Positions 46,177 to 55,235 are shown, counted from the stretch's first letter. The stretch is 64,000 nucleotides of DNA from Parafrigoribacterium_A soli (GCF_040227235.1 NZ_JBELNZ010000002.1:186001-250000); one strand, 5' to 3'. Made by a program: numbers and translations. The notes: generated by a model not told the origin, from the sequence alone.

Positions 46177-47136
46177 ATGCGCACCCCATTCGACCTGCTG
46201 GCCGATCGCTTCACCCTGACCTCACGCGCGTTACGCTGGTCGTCCACCGCCGCGCTGGTGGTGAGCATCCTGATCATCCTCACGGGCGGCGTGGTTCGTG
46301 TCACCGGCTCCGGTCTCGGCTGCCCCACCTGGCCGAACTGCAACACCGACTCGCTCGCCCCGACCGGCGTCATGGGCATTCACGGCATCATCGAGTTCGC
46401 GAACCGCCTGTTCAGTGCGTTCATCGCCGTGCCCGTCGCCTGGGTGATCATCGCCGCCAGACTCCAGAAGCCGAGGCAGCGCTCGCTCACCCGCCTCGCC
46501 TGGTCGCAGTTCTGGCTCGTCGTCGCGAACGCGGTCGCCGGCGGCTTCACGGTGCTCGCCGGGCTCAACCCCTGGATCGTCGCCATGCACTTCGTCCTTG
46601 CGATCGCGCTCCTGACCACCACCACCCTGACCTGGCATCGCGTGCACGAGCGTGAGCAGGCAGCGCCGCTGCCCGCGGCCCCTCGCGCACGCGGGCTGAG
46701 CTGGGCGCTCGTGCTCCTCACACTCGTGCTCATCGTCGTCGGTACCCTCGTGACCGGCTCCGGCCCGCACTCCGGCGACTCCGCCGAGGTCAAGCGGATG
46801 CCGCTCGACTGGATCGCCGTGACCATCGCGCACGGTGTGCTCGGCGCGACGGTGCTCCTTCTCGCCATCGTGCTGTGGCTTGTTCTGCGCCGCGAACCTC
46901 GTGCTGCTCTCGCCCGCTTCAGGACCGTGGTCTTCGTCGTCGTCGTCGTGGTGCAGGGCGCAATCGGGGTCACGCAGGCGCTCGACTCGCTTCCCGCGCT
47001 GCTCGTGGCGATCCATCTGCTCGGTGCCGCACTCGTCTGGGTCGGCGCGCTGCGGGTGCTCCTGGAGGTCAACCCTGCGCTGTTCCGCGCGCCGGCGCGG
47101 GAGCAATTCCTGCCACAAGAGGCCCTGAGCCTGTAA
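46177..47136 (+). CDS. ctaA: Heme A synthase
   Basis: This 319-residue membrane protein has eight predicted helices. GGVVRVTGSGLGCPTWPNC is the conserved first loop with its paired cysteine region, and histidines in GIHGIIEFANRL, AMHFVLAIALL, IAHGVLGA and AIHLLGAAL fit heme ligation. It converts heme O to heme A. It forms a unit with ctaB. Confidence 0.95.
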   Translation: MRTPFDLLADRFTLTSRALRWSSTAALVVSILIILTGGVVRVTGSGLGCPTWPNCNTDSLAPTGVMGIHGIIEFANRLFSAFIAVPVAWVIIAARLQKPRQRSLTRLAWSQFWLVVANAVAGGFTVLAGLNPWIVAMHFVLAIALLTTTTLTWHRVHEREQAAPLPAAPRARGLSWALVLLTLVLIVVGTLVTGSGPHSGDSAEVKRMPLDWIAVTIAHGVLGATVLLLAIVLWLVLRREPRAALARFRTVVFVVVVVVQGAIGVTQALDSLPALLVAIHLLGAALVWVGALRVLLEVNPALFRAPAREQFLPQEALSL

Positions 47137-47402
47137 GATTGGGGTACTGGTTCAGTTGCAGGGGCATCACCGCGTGACTGTTGACGCCGAAGTCAGGGTT
47201 AATCCCATAGCTGGTCGAATGTCGTTGCGATGACTCGATCCGCTCATAACGTCGGCGCTCATCACAGGCGACCACCACACCGTGGCGTTCACCACACAGG
47301 AGCGCCCGCCACCACGGCACCATCACCCGAGCCCTCGTCGCACTGCGCGAGGAATACTGGTCAGGCCAGCGGGGTTTGCAACAGCAGGAAAAGAGGAGAG
47401 TC
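47137..47402. other. Intergenic region before the suf operon
   Basis: No gene is evident in these 266 bp. In mycobacteria a SufR-type regulator gene lies at this place; none is seen. A TGACT–N11–AGTCA dyad (47175–47195) contains TTGACG, a possible −35 box. A ribosome site AAGAGGAGAG stands just before sufB. Confidence 0.4.
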
Positions 47403-48821
47403 ATGTCAGACGTCCTAATCGACCGGCCCGAGCTCGAAAGCTTGGGGATCTATGAATTCGGCTGGTCGGATTCCGACGTCGCTGGCGCATCCGCGAAACG
47501 TGGCATCTCGCCCGAGGTCGTCGCCGACATCTCGGCTCATAAGAGCGAACCGGAGTGGATGCTCAAGAATCGCCTCAAGGCGCTGTCGATCTTCTTCAAG
47601 AAGCCGATGCCTGCCTGGGGTGCTGATCTCTCCGGCATCGACTTCGACAACATCAAGTACTTCGTTCGCTCGACCGAGAAGCAGGCGATGAGCTGGGAGG
47701 AACTCCCGGACGACATCAAGACCACCTACGAGCGAATCGGTATCCCCGAGGCCGAACGGCAGCAGCTCGTGAGCGGCGTCGCCGCTCAGTACGAGTCCGA
47801 GGTCGTCTACCAGACCATCAATGAGGACCTCAAGGCGCAGGGCGTCATCTTCCTCGACACCGACACCGCACTGCGCGAGCACCCGGAGTTCTTCACGGAG
47901 TACTTCGGTACCGCCATTCCCGCCGGCGACAACAAGTTCGCCGCGCTGAACACCGCAGTCTGGTCGGGCGGTTCCTTCGTCTACGTGCCGCCGGGCGTGC
48001 ACGTGAAGATCCCGCTACAGGCCTACTTCCGCATCAACACCGAGAACATGGGCCAGTTCGAACGCACGCTGATCATCGCCGATGAGGGCAGCTACGTCCA
48101 CTACATCGAGGGCTGCACGGCGCCCGTGTACTCCTCAGACTCGCTGCACTCGGCGGTTGTCGAGATCATCGTGAAGAAGAACGCGCGCGTTCGGTACACG
48201 ACGATCCAGAACTGGTCGAACAACGTCTACAACCTGGTCACGAAGCGGGCCATGGCCTACGAGGGCGCGACGATGGAATGGGTCGACGGCAATATCGGCT
48301 CGAAGGTCACCATGAAGTACCCCTCGATCTATCTGATGGGTGAGCACGCCAAGGGAGAGACCCTCTCCGTGGCATTCGCCGGCCCCGGCCAGCATCAGGA
48401 TGCCGGCGCCAAGATGATCCACATGGCCCCGTACACGCAGTCCTCGATCGTCTCGAAGTCGATCGCTCGAGGCGGCGGACGTTCCGGTTACCGCGGGGAG
48501 GTGCGCATCGCCAAGGGTGCTCACCACTCGGCGAACACCGTGCGCTGCGACGCGCTGCTCGTCGACACGATCTCCCGCTCCGACACGTATCCGACGGTCG
48601 ACATCCGCGAGGACGACGTGCAGATGGGTCACGAGGCCACGGTCTCCAGGGTCAGCGCAGAGCAGCTCTTCTACCTGCAGTCGCGCGGAATGCCGGAGGA
48701 CGAAGCCATGGCGATGATCGTTCGAGGGTTCATCGAACCGATCGCTCGAGAACTCCCGATGGAGTACGCGCTCGAGTTGAACAAACTCATCGAAATGGGC
48801 ATGGAAGGATCCGTCGGCTAG
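47403..48821 (+). CDS. sufB: Fe–S cluster assembly protein SufB
   Basis: This 472-residue protein has SEPEWMLKNRLKALSIFFKKPMPAWGADLSGIDF, the β-helix core SFVYVPPGVHVKIPLQAYFRIN, EGCTAPVYSSDSLHSAVVE with the conserved cysteine, and the C-terminal QLFYLQSRGMPEDEAMAMIVRGFIEP. With SufC and SufD it forms the scaffold on which Fe–S clusters are built. No intein is inserted, unlike in some mycobacteria. The stop directly abuts the sufD ATG. Confidence 0.97.
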   Translation: MSDVLIDRPELESLGIYEFGWSDSDVAGASAKRGISPEVVADISAHKSEPEWMLKNRLKALSIFFKKPMPAWGADLSGIDFDNIKYFVRSTEKQAMSWEELPDDIKTTYERIGIPEAERQQLVSGVAAQYESEVVYQTINEDLKAQGVIFLDTDTALREHPEFFTEYFGTAIPAGDNKFAALNTAVWSGGSFVYVPPGVHVKIPLQAYFRINTENMGQFERTLIIADEGSYVHYIEGCTAPVYSSDSLHSAVVEIIVKKNARVRYTTIQNWSNNVYNLVTKRAMAYEGATMEWVDGNIGSKVTMKYPSIYLMGEHAKGETLSVAFAGPGQHQDAGAKMIHMAPYTQSSIVSKSIARGGGRSGYRGEVRIAKGAHHSANTVRCDALLVDTISRSDTYPTVDIREDDVQMGHEATVSRVSAEQLFYLQSRGMPEDEAMAMIVRGFIEPIARELPMEYALELNKLIEMGMEGSVG

Positions 48822-50036
48822 ATGTCAGCCAACGCGATTCCTACGACCTTGCCCACAGACTCAGCCCAGATCGACCACTCGCGTCTCGGTTCCAAGCAGC
48901 ACACCGACGGTGGCTGGGGTCTCATCCCCGTGCAGACGCGATCGGCGCGCTACAGCTCGTTCGACGTTTCTGACTTCGAACAGGTGACGGGGCTCGAGGC
49001 CGAGTGGAAGCACACGCCCGTTGCGCTGCTCCGCACCCTCCTCACCGAAACGCCCGACGGCGGCGAATACGAGTTCGACCTCACGTCCGCGGGCAACGTC
49101 TCCGTCGACTGGATCGACCGCGACGATCCTCGCATCGGCGGGGTGGGCACGCCGGAGGAGCGCGCATCCGCCAACGCCTGGAGCAGTTTCACGCGCGCGC
49201 TTGCCGTGACCATCGACGGTGAAGAGCCGTCGCGCGTCACGATCGCCCGCAGTTCCTTCGGTCCCGCTGCTCGCGCCGCCCACCTCGTGATCACCGCCAA
49301 GAAGCACAGCAATGGTCTCGTCATCATCGACAACAGTGGCTCGGCCCAACTGACCGAGAACGTCGAAATCCTCGTGGAGGAGGGCGCGAACCTCACTGTC
49401 GTCTCGGTACAGGAGTGGGATTCCGGCGCCGTGCACCTGGCAAGCCACTTCGCCGAGGTGCAGCGCGACGCACACCTCAAGCACGTACTCGTGTCGCTCG
49501 GCGGCAAGGTACTGCGCATCAATCCCTCCGTCCACCTCGGCGGCGAGGGCGGCGACACCGAGCTGTACGGCGTCTACTTCGCCGACGGCGGTCAGCACCT
49601 CGAGCAGCAGGTGTTCGTCAACCACGATGCACCGAGCACGAAGTCCAGAGTCAGCTACAAGGGCGCGCTTCAGGGCGACGGGGCACGAACGGTGTGGGTC
49701 GGGGACGTACTCATCCGCCCCAGTGCTCCCGGCACAGACAGCTATGAGCAGAACCGCAACCTGCTGCTGACAGAGGGTGCGCGTGCCGATTCCATTCCGA
49801 ACCTGGAGATCGAGACCGGCGACATCTTCGGCGCTGGCCACGCGAGTGCGTCGGGCCGCTTCGACGACGAGCAGCTCTTCTATCTGCAGGCGCGAGGCAT
49901 CCCGGAGGACGAGGCGCGCCGTCTGGTCGTGCGCGGATTCCTCTCCGAGATCGTGCAGAAGATCGGCTTCCCCGAGCTCGAGTCTCGACTGCAGGACGCC
50001 ATCGAGGCGGAACTGCTGAACAGCAAGGCGGTCTGA
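48822..50036 (+). CDS. sufD: Fe–S cluster assembly protein SufD
   Basis: This 404-residue protein is a paralogue of SufB with a β-helix core (LVIIDNSGSAQLTENVEILVEEGANLTVVSVQEW) and the C-terminal GHASASGRFDDEQLFYLQARGIPEDEARRLVVRGFLSEI. It completes the SufBCD complex and is needed for iron supply to it. It is encoded directly after sufB. Confidence 0.96.
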   Translation: MSANAIPTTLPTDSAQIDHSRLGSKQHTDGGWGLIPVQTRSARYSSFDVSDFEQVTGLEAEWKHTPVALLRTLLTETPDGGEYEFDLTSAGNVSVDWIDRDDPRIGGVGTPEERASANAWSSFTRALAVTIDGEEPSRVTIARSSFGPAARAAHLVITAKKHSNGLVIIDNSGSAQLTENVEILVEEGANLTVVSVQEWDSGAVHLASHFAEVQRDAHLKHVLVSLGGKVLRINPSVHLGGEGGDTELYGVYFADGGQHLEQQVFVNHDAPSTKSRVSYKGALQGDGARTVWVGDVLIRPSAPGTDSYEQNRNLLLTEGARADSIPNLEIETGDIFGAGHASASGRFDDEQLFYLQARGIPEDEARRLVVRGFLSEIVQKIGFPELESRLQDAIEAELLNSKAV

Positions 50037-50039
50037 TCC

Positions 50040-50363
50040 ATGCCCGTCAAGATCTGTGCCGAGTCCGAAATCGAGGTGGGAGCCGCGGTGCGCGTCGTCA
50101 TCGATGACGTTCCCATTGCCGTGGTCAGGGACTCCGCCGGCGTCGTGCACGCCATCGGAGACACCTGCACTCACGGGGACATTTCGCTCGCGGAGGGTTT
50201 CGTCGAGGGCGAGACCATCGAGTGCTGGGCGCACGGCTCCAAGTTCTCGCTCCTTACGGGCAAGGCACTCACTCTTCCGGCCTTCGAGCCGGTACCCGTT
50301 TTCTCCGTATCGATTCAGGATGGCGACGTCTATATCGACCCGACGCCCGTCCTCAACAACTAA
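50040..50363 (+). CDS. Rieske-type [2Fe–2S] ferredoxin in the suf operon
   Basis: This 107-residue protein has the two Rieske boxes: C43-T-H45-G (DTCTHGDISL) and C62-W-A-H65-G (ECWAHGSKF), separated by 16 residues. It lacks any membrane anchor and resembles the small ferredoxin components of non-heme oxygenases. Its position between sufD and sufC is known in actinobacterial suf operons. An electron-supply role in cluster assembly is inferred. Confidence 0.93.
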   Translation: MPVKICAESEIEVGAAVRVVIDDVPIAVVRDSAGVVHAIGDTCTHGDISLAEGFVEGETIECWAHGSKFSLLTGKALTLPAFEPVPVFSVSIQDGDVYIDPTPVLNN

Positions 50364-50384
50364 CCCAAGGAAAGCAGCCAGACC

Positions 50385-51149
50385 ATGTCTGTACTTGACA
50401 TCAAAGACCTGCACGTCAGCGTTGAGACCGAGCAGGGAGCGAAGCAGATCCTCAAGGGCGTCGACCTCACCGTGCGCGACGGCGAGACCCACGCCGTGAT
50501 GGGACCCAACGGCTCCGGAAAGTCCACGCTCGCGTACACGATCGCGGGGCATCCGAAGTACCACGTCGAGAGCGGCAGCGTGACGCTCGATGGCGTCGAC
50601 CTGCTCTCGCTCACCGTGGACGCTCGGGCACGCGCCGGTCTCTTCCTCGCCATGCAGTACCCGGTGGAGATCCCCGGAGTCGCCGTGTCGAACTTCCTCC
50701 GCACCGCCAAGACCGCGCTCGATGGTGAAGCGCCGGCCATCCGCGGGTGGATGAAGGAGATCAAGGAGTCCATGAAGAACCTGCGCATGGACCCGTCGTT
50801 CGCGGATCGCAGCGTCAACGAGGGCTTCTCGGGTGGCGAGAAGAAGCGCCACGAGATCCTGCAGCTGGAAGTTCTCAAGCCGCGCTTCGCAATTCTCGAT
50901 GAGACCGACTCCGGGCTCGATGTCGATGCGCTCAAGATCGTGTCGGAGGGTGTGAACCGCGCGAAGGAGAACACCGGCCTCGGCATCCTGCTCATCACCC
51001 ACTACACGCGCATCCTGCGCTACATCAAGCCAGACTTCGTGCACGTCTTCGTCAACGGCCGCGTGGCCGAGCGTGGCGGCCCCGAGCTCGCGGATACTCT
51101 CGAGAACGAGGGCTATGATCGCTATCTCGCAGAGTCGAAAGTAGGTTAG
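50385..51149 (+). CDS. sufC: Fe–S cluster assembly ATPase SufC
   Basis: This 254-residue ABC-type ATPase has Walker A MGPNGSGKSTLAYTIAG, signature FSGGEKKRHEILQLEVL and Walker B FAILDETDSGLDVDALK. It drives conformational change of SufBCD. It follows the Rieske gene. Confidence 0.98.
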   Translation: MSVLDIKDLHVSVETEQGAKQILKGVDLTVRDGETHAVMGPNGSGKSTLAYTIAGHPKYHVESGSVTLDGVDLLSLTVDARARAGLFLAMQYPVEIPGVAVSNFLRTAKTALDGEAPAIRGWMKEIKESMKNLRMDPSFADRSVNEGFSGGEKKRHEILQLEVLKPRFAILDETDSGLDVDALKIVSEGVNRAKENTGLGILLITHYTRILRYIKPDFVHVFVNGRVAERGGPELADTLENEGYDRYLAESKVG

Positions 51150-51153
51150 TTCT

Positions 51154-51483
51154 ATGGCTGTCGCATTGGCTCCCGCCGTCTTCGACCAGGTCGAAGAGGC
51201 GCTCAAGGATGTTATGGACCCTGAACTCGGGGTCAACATCGTCGACCTCGGCCTGATCTACGACCTCAGTTGGGACGACGAGAACGACGCGCTCATCATC
51301 AGCATGACGCTGACGTCTGCTGGCTGCCCGCTCACCGACGTGATCGAGGAGCAGACAGCCGAGTCGCTGCACGGCGTCGTCGACCAGTTCAGGATCAACT
51401 GGGTCTGGATGCCGCCGTGGGGACCGGACAAGATCACCGACGACGGCCGCGACATGATGCGAGCCCTCGGCTTCGCCATGTGA
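51154..51483 (+). CDS. sufT: SufT-type Fe–S assembly factor (DUF59/MIP18 family)
   Basis: This 109-residue protein has FDQVEEALKDVMDPELGVNIVDLGLIYDL, the MIP18 family pattern DPE-(I/L)-x-(V/I)-N-(I/V)-xx-LGL-(I/V)-Y, and the reactive-cysteine loop TLTSAGCPLTDVIEEQ. SufT proteins help mature or deliver Fe–S clusters. It follows sufC by 4 bp. The sufS and sufU genes usually found between them are missing. Confidence 0.93.
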   Translation: MAVALAPAVFDQVEEALKDVMDPELGVNIVDLGLIYDLSWDDENDALIISMTLTSAGCPLTDVIEEQTAESLHGVVDQFRINWVWMPPWGPDKITDDGRDMMRALGFAM

Positions 51484-51522
51484 GCAGCCGCGTCGGCGAC
51501 CCTTTCTGGTTCTAATCTGGTT

Positions 51523-52137
51523 CTAGAAGCCGCGGTCCCGCTCGTCGCGATCGTCTGCCGCCGCGATCTGGTGCCAGGAGAACCGCACGATGGCCGCCGC
51601 GATGAGCGCCTTCACGGCGCCGCCGAGGATGAACGGGTAGAGGCCGGCCTCCAGCGTCTGCTCGAGGTTCAGGTGGAGAGTCGCGGCGAGCCAGGGGAGT
51701 CCGATCGCGAACGTCACGACGGTTCCCGCGGAGAAGGACAGGATCGCACCGACGATGCGGTGATCCCAGGCGCGCTGTGCGAGCCATCCGGTGAGCGCTG
51801 CCGCGAGGACGAAGCCGACGATGTAGCCACCTGTCGGGCCGAGAATGACGTTGATGCCATGGGTTGCATCGCTGAAGACCGGCAGTCCGACGATTCCGAG
51901 GACAGCGTAGAGCACCATCGAGAGCGTGCCGCGAAGCGCGCCCAGCGTGCTGCCGACGAGCAGGACGGCGAGCGTCTGGCCCGTAATCGGCACCGGCCAG
52001 ATCGGAATGCTTACCTGAGCTGCTATCGCCGTGAGCCCGGCGCCTGCAGCGATGAGGGCTATATCCATGGGAAGGCCGCGTGCGAAAACACGGTCGGCGA
52101 TGGTCGGGCGGCCGATGGCAAGAGTCAGGTTGGACAT
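51523..52137 (-). CDS. bioY: Biotin transporter BioY (ECF substrate-binding subunit)
   Basis: This 204-residue protein has about six hydrophobic helices and the BioY motifs IPIWPVPITGQTLAVLLVGSTLGALRG and GPTGGYIVGFVLAAALTGWLAQR. It binds and imports biotin. No genes for the ECF ATPase or T component (bioM, bioN) are adjacent, so it either works alone, as some BioY proteins do, or uses distant modules. The ATG at 52137 follows GAAGGAGA. Confidence 0.94.
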   Translation of the reverse strand: MSNLTLAIGRPTIADRVFARGLPMDIALIAAGAGLTAIAAQVSIPIWPVPITGQTLAVLLVGSTLGALRGTLSMVLYAVLGIVGLPVFSDATHGINVILGPTGGYIVGFVLAAALTGWLAQRAWDHRIVGAILSFSAGTVVTFAIGLPWLAATLHLNLEQTLEAGLYPFILGGAVKALIAAAIVRFSWHQIAAADDRDERDRGF

Positions 52138-52180
52138 TCGTTCTCCTTCGAGTGCGGGCATTCATGCACCGCTCACGAAA

Positions 52181-52187
52181 TATACTA
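52181..52187. promoter_or_regulatory. Back-to-back −10 boxes for bioY and the ABC-F gene
   Basis: On the plus strand TATACT (52181–52186) points toward the ABC-F gene. On the minus strand TAGTAT (52187–52182) points toward bioY. The boxes share five base pairs, so only one polymerase could occupy the site at a time. Confidence 0.45.
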
Positions 52188-52238
52188 GGTGCCTACCCCC
52201 TTGGCTTCCGTTGTCGCGGCAACACAAAGAAATGGACT

Positions 52239-53843
52239 TTGCCTGTGCTCAGCGTGCACGACGTCGAACTGCGGGTTGGTGCCCGGGTGCTCATGGAGGA
52301 CGTCACCTTTCGCATCGAACGCGGCGATAAAGTCGGCCTGGTCGGCCGCAACGGAGCGGGTAAGACCACTTTGACGAAGATCCTCGCCGGAGAAGGCCAG
52401 CCCACCGGCGGCACCATCGATCGCGTCGGCGAGGTGGGCTACCTGCCGCAGGATCCGCGCAGTGGCAACCCCGAAGATCTCGCGAGAACGCGCATCCTGG
52501 ATGCCCGTGGCCTCGGGCAGATCGTGCTCGGTATGCAGGAGGCCCAGCATGCGATGGGCAGCGGTGACACCGCGGTGAGCTCCGCCGCCATGGACCGCTA
52601 TGGCAAGCTCGAAGACCGATTCCTCGCCCTCGGCGGGTATGCGGCCGAGGCGGAGGCGGCATCCATCGCGAGCAACCTCAGCCTGCCGGACCGCATTCTC
52701 GACCAGCCGCTCTCGACCCTGTCGGGCGGGCAGCGTCGCCGGATCGAACTCGCGCGCATCCTGTTCTCGGGTGCCGAGACGATGCTGCTCGACGAGCCGA
52801 CGAACCACCTGGATGCCGACTCCGTCGTGTGGCTCAGGGAGTTCCTCAAGGCCTTCCAGGGCGGGCTCATCGTGATCAGCCACGACATCGCGCTCGTCGA
52901 AGAGACCGTGAACCGCGTGTTCTACCTCGACGCGAACCGCCAGGTGATCGACATCTACAACATGGGCTGGAAGCACTACCTGCGCCAGCGCGCCGCGGAC
53001 GAGGAGCGTCGCAAGAAGGAACGCGCAAACGTCGAGAAGAAGGCCTCAGTGCTGCAGTTGCAGGCGGCCAAGTTCGGCGCGAAGGCCTCGAAGGCGGCCG
53101 CCGCGCACCAGATGGTGCGGCGCGCCGAAAAGATGCTCTCCGGTCTCGAAGACGTGCGCGTTGCGGACCGCGTGGCCAAGCTGCGCTTCCCCGAACCCGC
53201 GCCCTGCGGCCGCACCCCGCTCATGGCGAGCAACCTCAGCAAGAGCTACGGTTCGCTGGAGATCTTCACGGCCGTCGACCTCGCGATCGATCGCGGAACG
53301 AAGGTCGTGGTGCTCGGCTTCAACGGAGCGGGCAAGACGACGCTGCTGCGCATCCTCGCGGGCGTCGATGAGCCCGACACCGGCCAGGTGGAACCCGGCC
53401 ATGGACTGCGCATCGGCTACTACGCGCAGGAACACGAGACGATCGATGTGAAGCGCACCGTGCTGCAGAACATGGTGTCATCGTCACCGAACATCACCGA
53501 GACCGAGGCGAGGCGCGTGCTCGGCTCCTTCCTGTTCACAGGAGACGACTCGCACAAGCCCGCCGGCGTGCTGTCGGGAGGCGAGAAGACGCGTCTCGCG
53601 CTGGCGATGATCGTCGTCTCCGGTGCCAATGTGCTACTTCTCGACGAGCCGACCAACAACCTCGACCCCGCGTCGAGGACGGAGATCCTGGATGCGCTCG
53701 CGAACTATGCGGGCGCGGTCGTGCTGGTGAGCCACGACGAGGGCGCTGTGGAGGCGCTGAACCCCGAGCGCGTGCTCATCCTGCCCGATGGCGTCGAGGA
53801 CATGTGGAACCGGGATTACGCGGAACTGGTGTCGCTGGCCTGA
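52239..53843 (+). CDS. ABC-F family ATPase
   Basis: This 534-residue soluble protein has two ABC domains (Walker A GRNGAGKTTLTK and GFNGAGKTTLLR; signatures LSGGQRRRIELA and LSGGEKTRLALA) joined by a basic coiled linker (RRKKERANVEKKASVLQLQAAK). There are no membrane helices. ABC-F proteins act on ribosomes, for example as translation factors or antibiotic-protection proteins; which one applies here cannot be told. The TTG at 52239 gives the family-like start PVLSVHDVELRVGARVL. A GTG at 52245 is possible. Confidence 0.92.
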   Translation: MPVLSVHDVELRVGARVLMEDVTFRIERGDKVGLVGRNGAGKTTLTKILAGEGQPTGGTIDRVGEVGYLPQDPRSGNPEDLARTRILDARGLGQIVLGMQEAQHAMGSGDTAVSSAAMDRYGKLEDRFLALGGYAAEAEAASIASNLSLPDRILDQPLSTLSGGQRRRIELARILFSGAETMLLDEPTNHLDADSVVWLREFLKAFQGGLIVISHDIALVEETVNRVFYLDANRQVIDIYNMGWKHYLRQRAADEERRKKERANVEKKASVLQLQAAKFGAKASKAAAAHQMVRRAEKMLSGLEDVRVADRVAKLRFPEPAPCGRTPLMASNLSKSYGSLEIFTAVDLAIDRGTKVVVLGFNGAGKTTLLRILAGVDEPDTGQVEPGHGLRIGYYAQEHETIDVKRTVLQNMVSSSPNITETEARRVLGSFLFTGDDSHKPAGVLSGGEKTRLALAMIVVSGANVLLLDEPTNNLDPASRTEILDALANYAGAVVLVSHDEGAVEALNPERVLILPDGVEDMWNRDYAELVSLA

Positions 53844-53858
53844 TCGGCAGCGGCGCGG

Positions 53859-54704
53859 CTAGCGCAGGGCTCCGTCGAGGATCTCGTCCTCGACATCCGC
53901 ATCGCTCTTCTTCGCAGCGCGCCTGCGCGCCCGTTCCTCCGCACGCTCGCGCTCGGCGGGGTCCTCGGCGTTGCGGAGGCGATACTCCTGCCGAACGGCG
54001 TAGCCGAGACCGAAGAACCCGATGAGGGCGAAGATGACCCACTGGATCATGTATGACCAGTGCAGACCCTCGTCCTGCACCGGTGCCGTGGCCTGCACGG
54101 GCGTGATCGGGCTTCCCGCGGGCGTCTGCGAGGCGAGCAGTCCATACGCTCCCGTGTACACCCGGCCGTGGACGCGCGCGCTGACCTGCTTCAGGTCGAT
54201 AGTGGCGATCTGATTGCCGCTGCCGCCGCGCGAATCCGACTTCGGCTCGGCGGGCTTGAGCCTCGCGGTCACCGTGACCTCGCCATCCGGTGGCGCGGGC
54301 ACGGAATCCGGGGCGTCCTGCCGATCGCCCGTCGGCACCCAGCCGCGGTCAACGATGAAGATCGAACCGTCGGCGAGGCGCAGGGGAGTGAGTACCTCGA
54401 AACCGGGCCCGGCATTCGTCGGCCTGTTGCGCACGAGTAGTTGCTCATCCGGCAGGTAATGCCCCGTCGCACGCACTCGACGCCATTCCTGCTCCGCTCG
54501 GAACGACGTGAGGCTCGGAAGCGCCTCGTCGAGCGCGATGGGCGGAGCATCGAAGTTGGCTGTGACAACCGCGTTCGCCGCCACCGCCTGCTTGCCCCTG
54601 GCCAACTGCCACGATGACAGAAACGCGCACGCGATGGCGAAGGCGATCGCAAACGCGAGATAACCGAGCCAGCGTCGCGTGAGGAGGATGCGCCAACCGC
54701 TCAC
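53859..54704 (-). CDS. SURF1 family cytochrome oxidase assembly protein
   Basis: This 281-residue protein has a first membrane helix (WLGYLAFAIAFAIACAFLSSWQLARGKQ) and a second near residue 233 (WVIFALIGFFGLGYAV), enclosing the conserved RRVRATGHYLPDEQLLVRNRP and FIVDRGWVPTG. SURF1 proteins help insert heme A into cytochrome c oxidase, which fits the ctaA and ctaB genes upstream. The GTG at 54704 overlaps the next gene's stop by 4 nt. A charged C-terminal tail follows the last helix. Confidence 0.92.
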   Translation of the reverse strand: MSGWRILLTRRWLGYLAFAIAFAIACAFLSSWQLARGKQAVAANAVVTANFDAPPIALDEALPSLTSFRAEQEWRRVRATGHYLPDEQLLVRNRPTNAGPGFEVLTPLRLADGSIFIVDRGWVPTGDRQDAPDSVPAPPDGEVTVTARLKPAEPKSDSRGGSGNQIATIDLKQVSARVHGRVYTGAYGLLASQTPAGSPITPVQATAPVQDEGLHWSYMIQWVIFALIGFFGLGYAVRQEYRLRNAEDPAERERAEERARRRAAKKSDADVEDEILDGALR

Positions 54705-54949
54705 GGCGCATCGACCGGTGCATCGGGCACGCGGTCCACGTGCTCGTCGAGCGGAGTCACCACGACGGGAAACGACCTCGTCGCGAGATAGTGGAACAGG
54801 AAATTTCGATGCTCGTCGCAGGCGAGCCAGACCTTCACCCGGTCGGGCGTATGGATTTTGGGGTTGCGCCAGTTGACGTTCCAGAGGGCCGGGTTCGTGC
54901 AGCCGGCGCGCGAGCACACCTGCTCGCCCGGGGATTCGGCGTTCGTCAT
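54701..54949 (-). CDS. Conserved small putative zinc-finger protein
   Basis: This 82-residue protein contains Cys12 and Cys17 (CSRAGC) and Cys44 with His47 (CDEHR), a possible zinc site. The sequence NPALWNVNWRNPKIH is conserved in actinobacterial relatives as far as I recall, but no function is known. It lies between the DUF3099 and SURF1 genes, coupled to SURF1 by a 4-nt overlap, which hints at a link to oxidase assembly. Confidence 0.75.
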   Translation of the reverse strand: MTNAESPGEQVCSRAGCTNPALWNVNWRNPKIHTPDRVKVWLACDEHRNFLFHYLATRSFPVVVTPLDEHVDRVPDAPVDAP

Positions 54950-54953
54950 AGGG

Positions 54954-55235
54954 TCACTGCTTGGGCGGGTCGGTGGGACGCACGGGCACGACCGTGCCGG
55001 GCCGCATCACCGGAGTGGTCGATGGCCGGCTGACGCTGTTCGCGAGTACGACCGCGATGTACGGCAGAACGATGGCTCCGGCGGCGCAGACCAGTAGCCA
55101 CCACCCCTGCACGAACAGGCACAGCACGATGCAGACCAGGCGGATGCCCATGGTCAGGGAGTACTTGAGCATGCGGCTGCGACGGTCGTCTTCTGGGGAC
55201 CGCGGGAGGGAGGTGATCGACTGTTGCTTGGCCAT
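54954..55235 (-). CDS. DUF3099 membrane protein
   Basis: This 93-residue protein has two hydrophobic helices (LTMGIRLVCIVLCLFVQGW and WLLVCAAGAIVLPYIAVVLAN) after a short polar N-terminus (QQSITSLPRSPEDDRRSRMLKY) and a proline-rich tail. The pattern is that of the actinobacterial DUF3099 family. Function is unknown. It starts the leftward unit that contains SURF1. Confidence 0.85.
   Translation of the reverse strand: MAKQQSITSLPRSPEDDRRSRMLKYSLTMGIRLVCIVLCLFVQGWWLLVCAAGAIVLPYIAVVLANSVSRPSTTPVMRPGTVVPVRPTDPPKQ

Noticed and set aside
48861..51239. A 792-codon minus-strand open frame across sufD to sufC
   Set aside because: It is an antisense shadow running through four well-supported genes.
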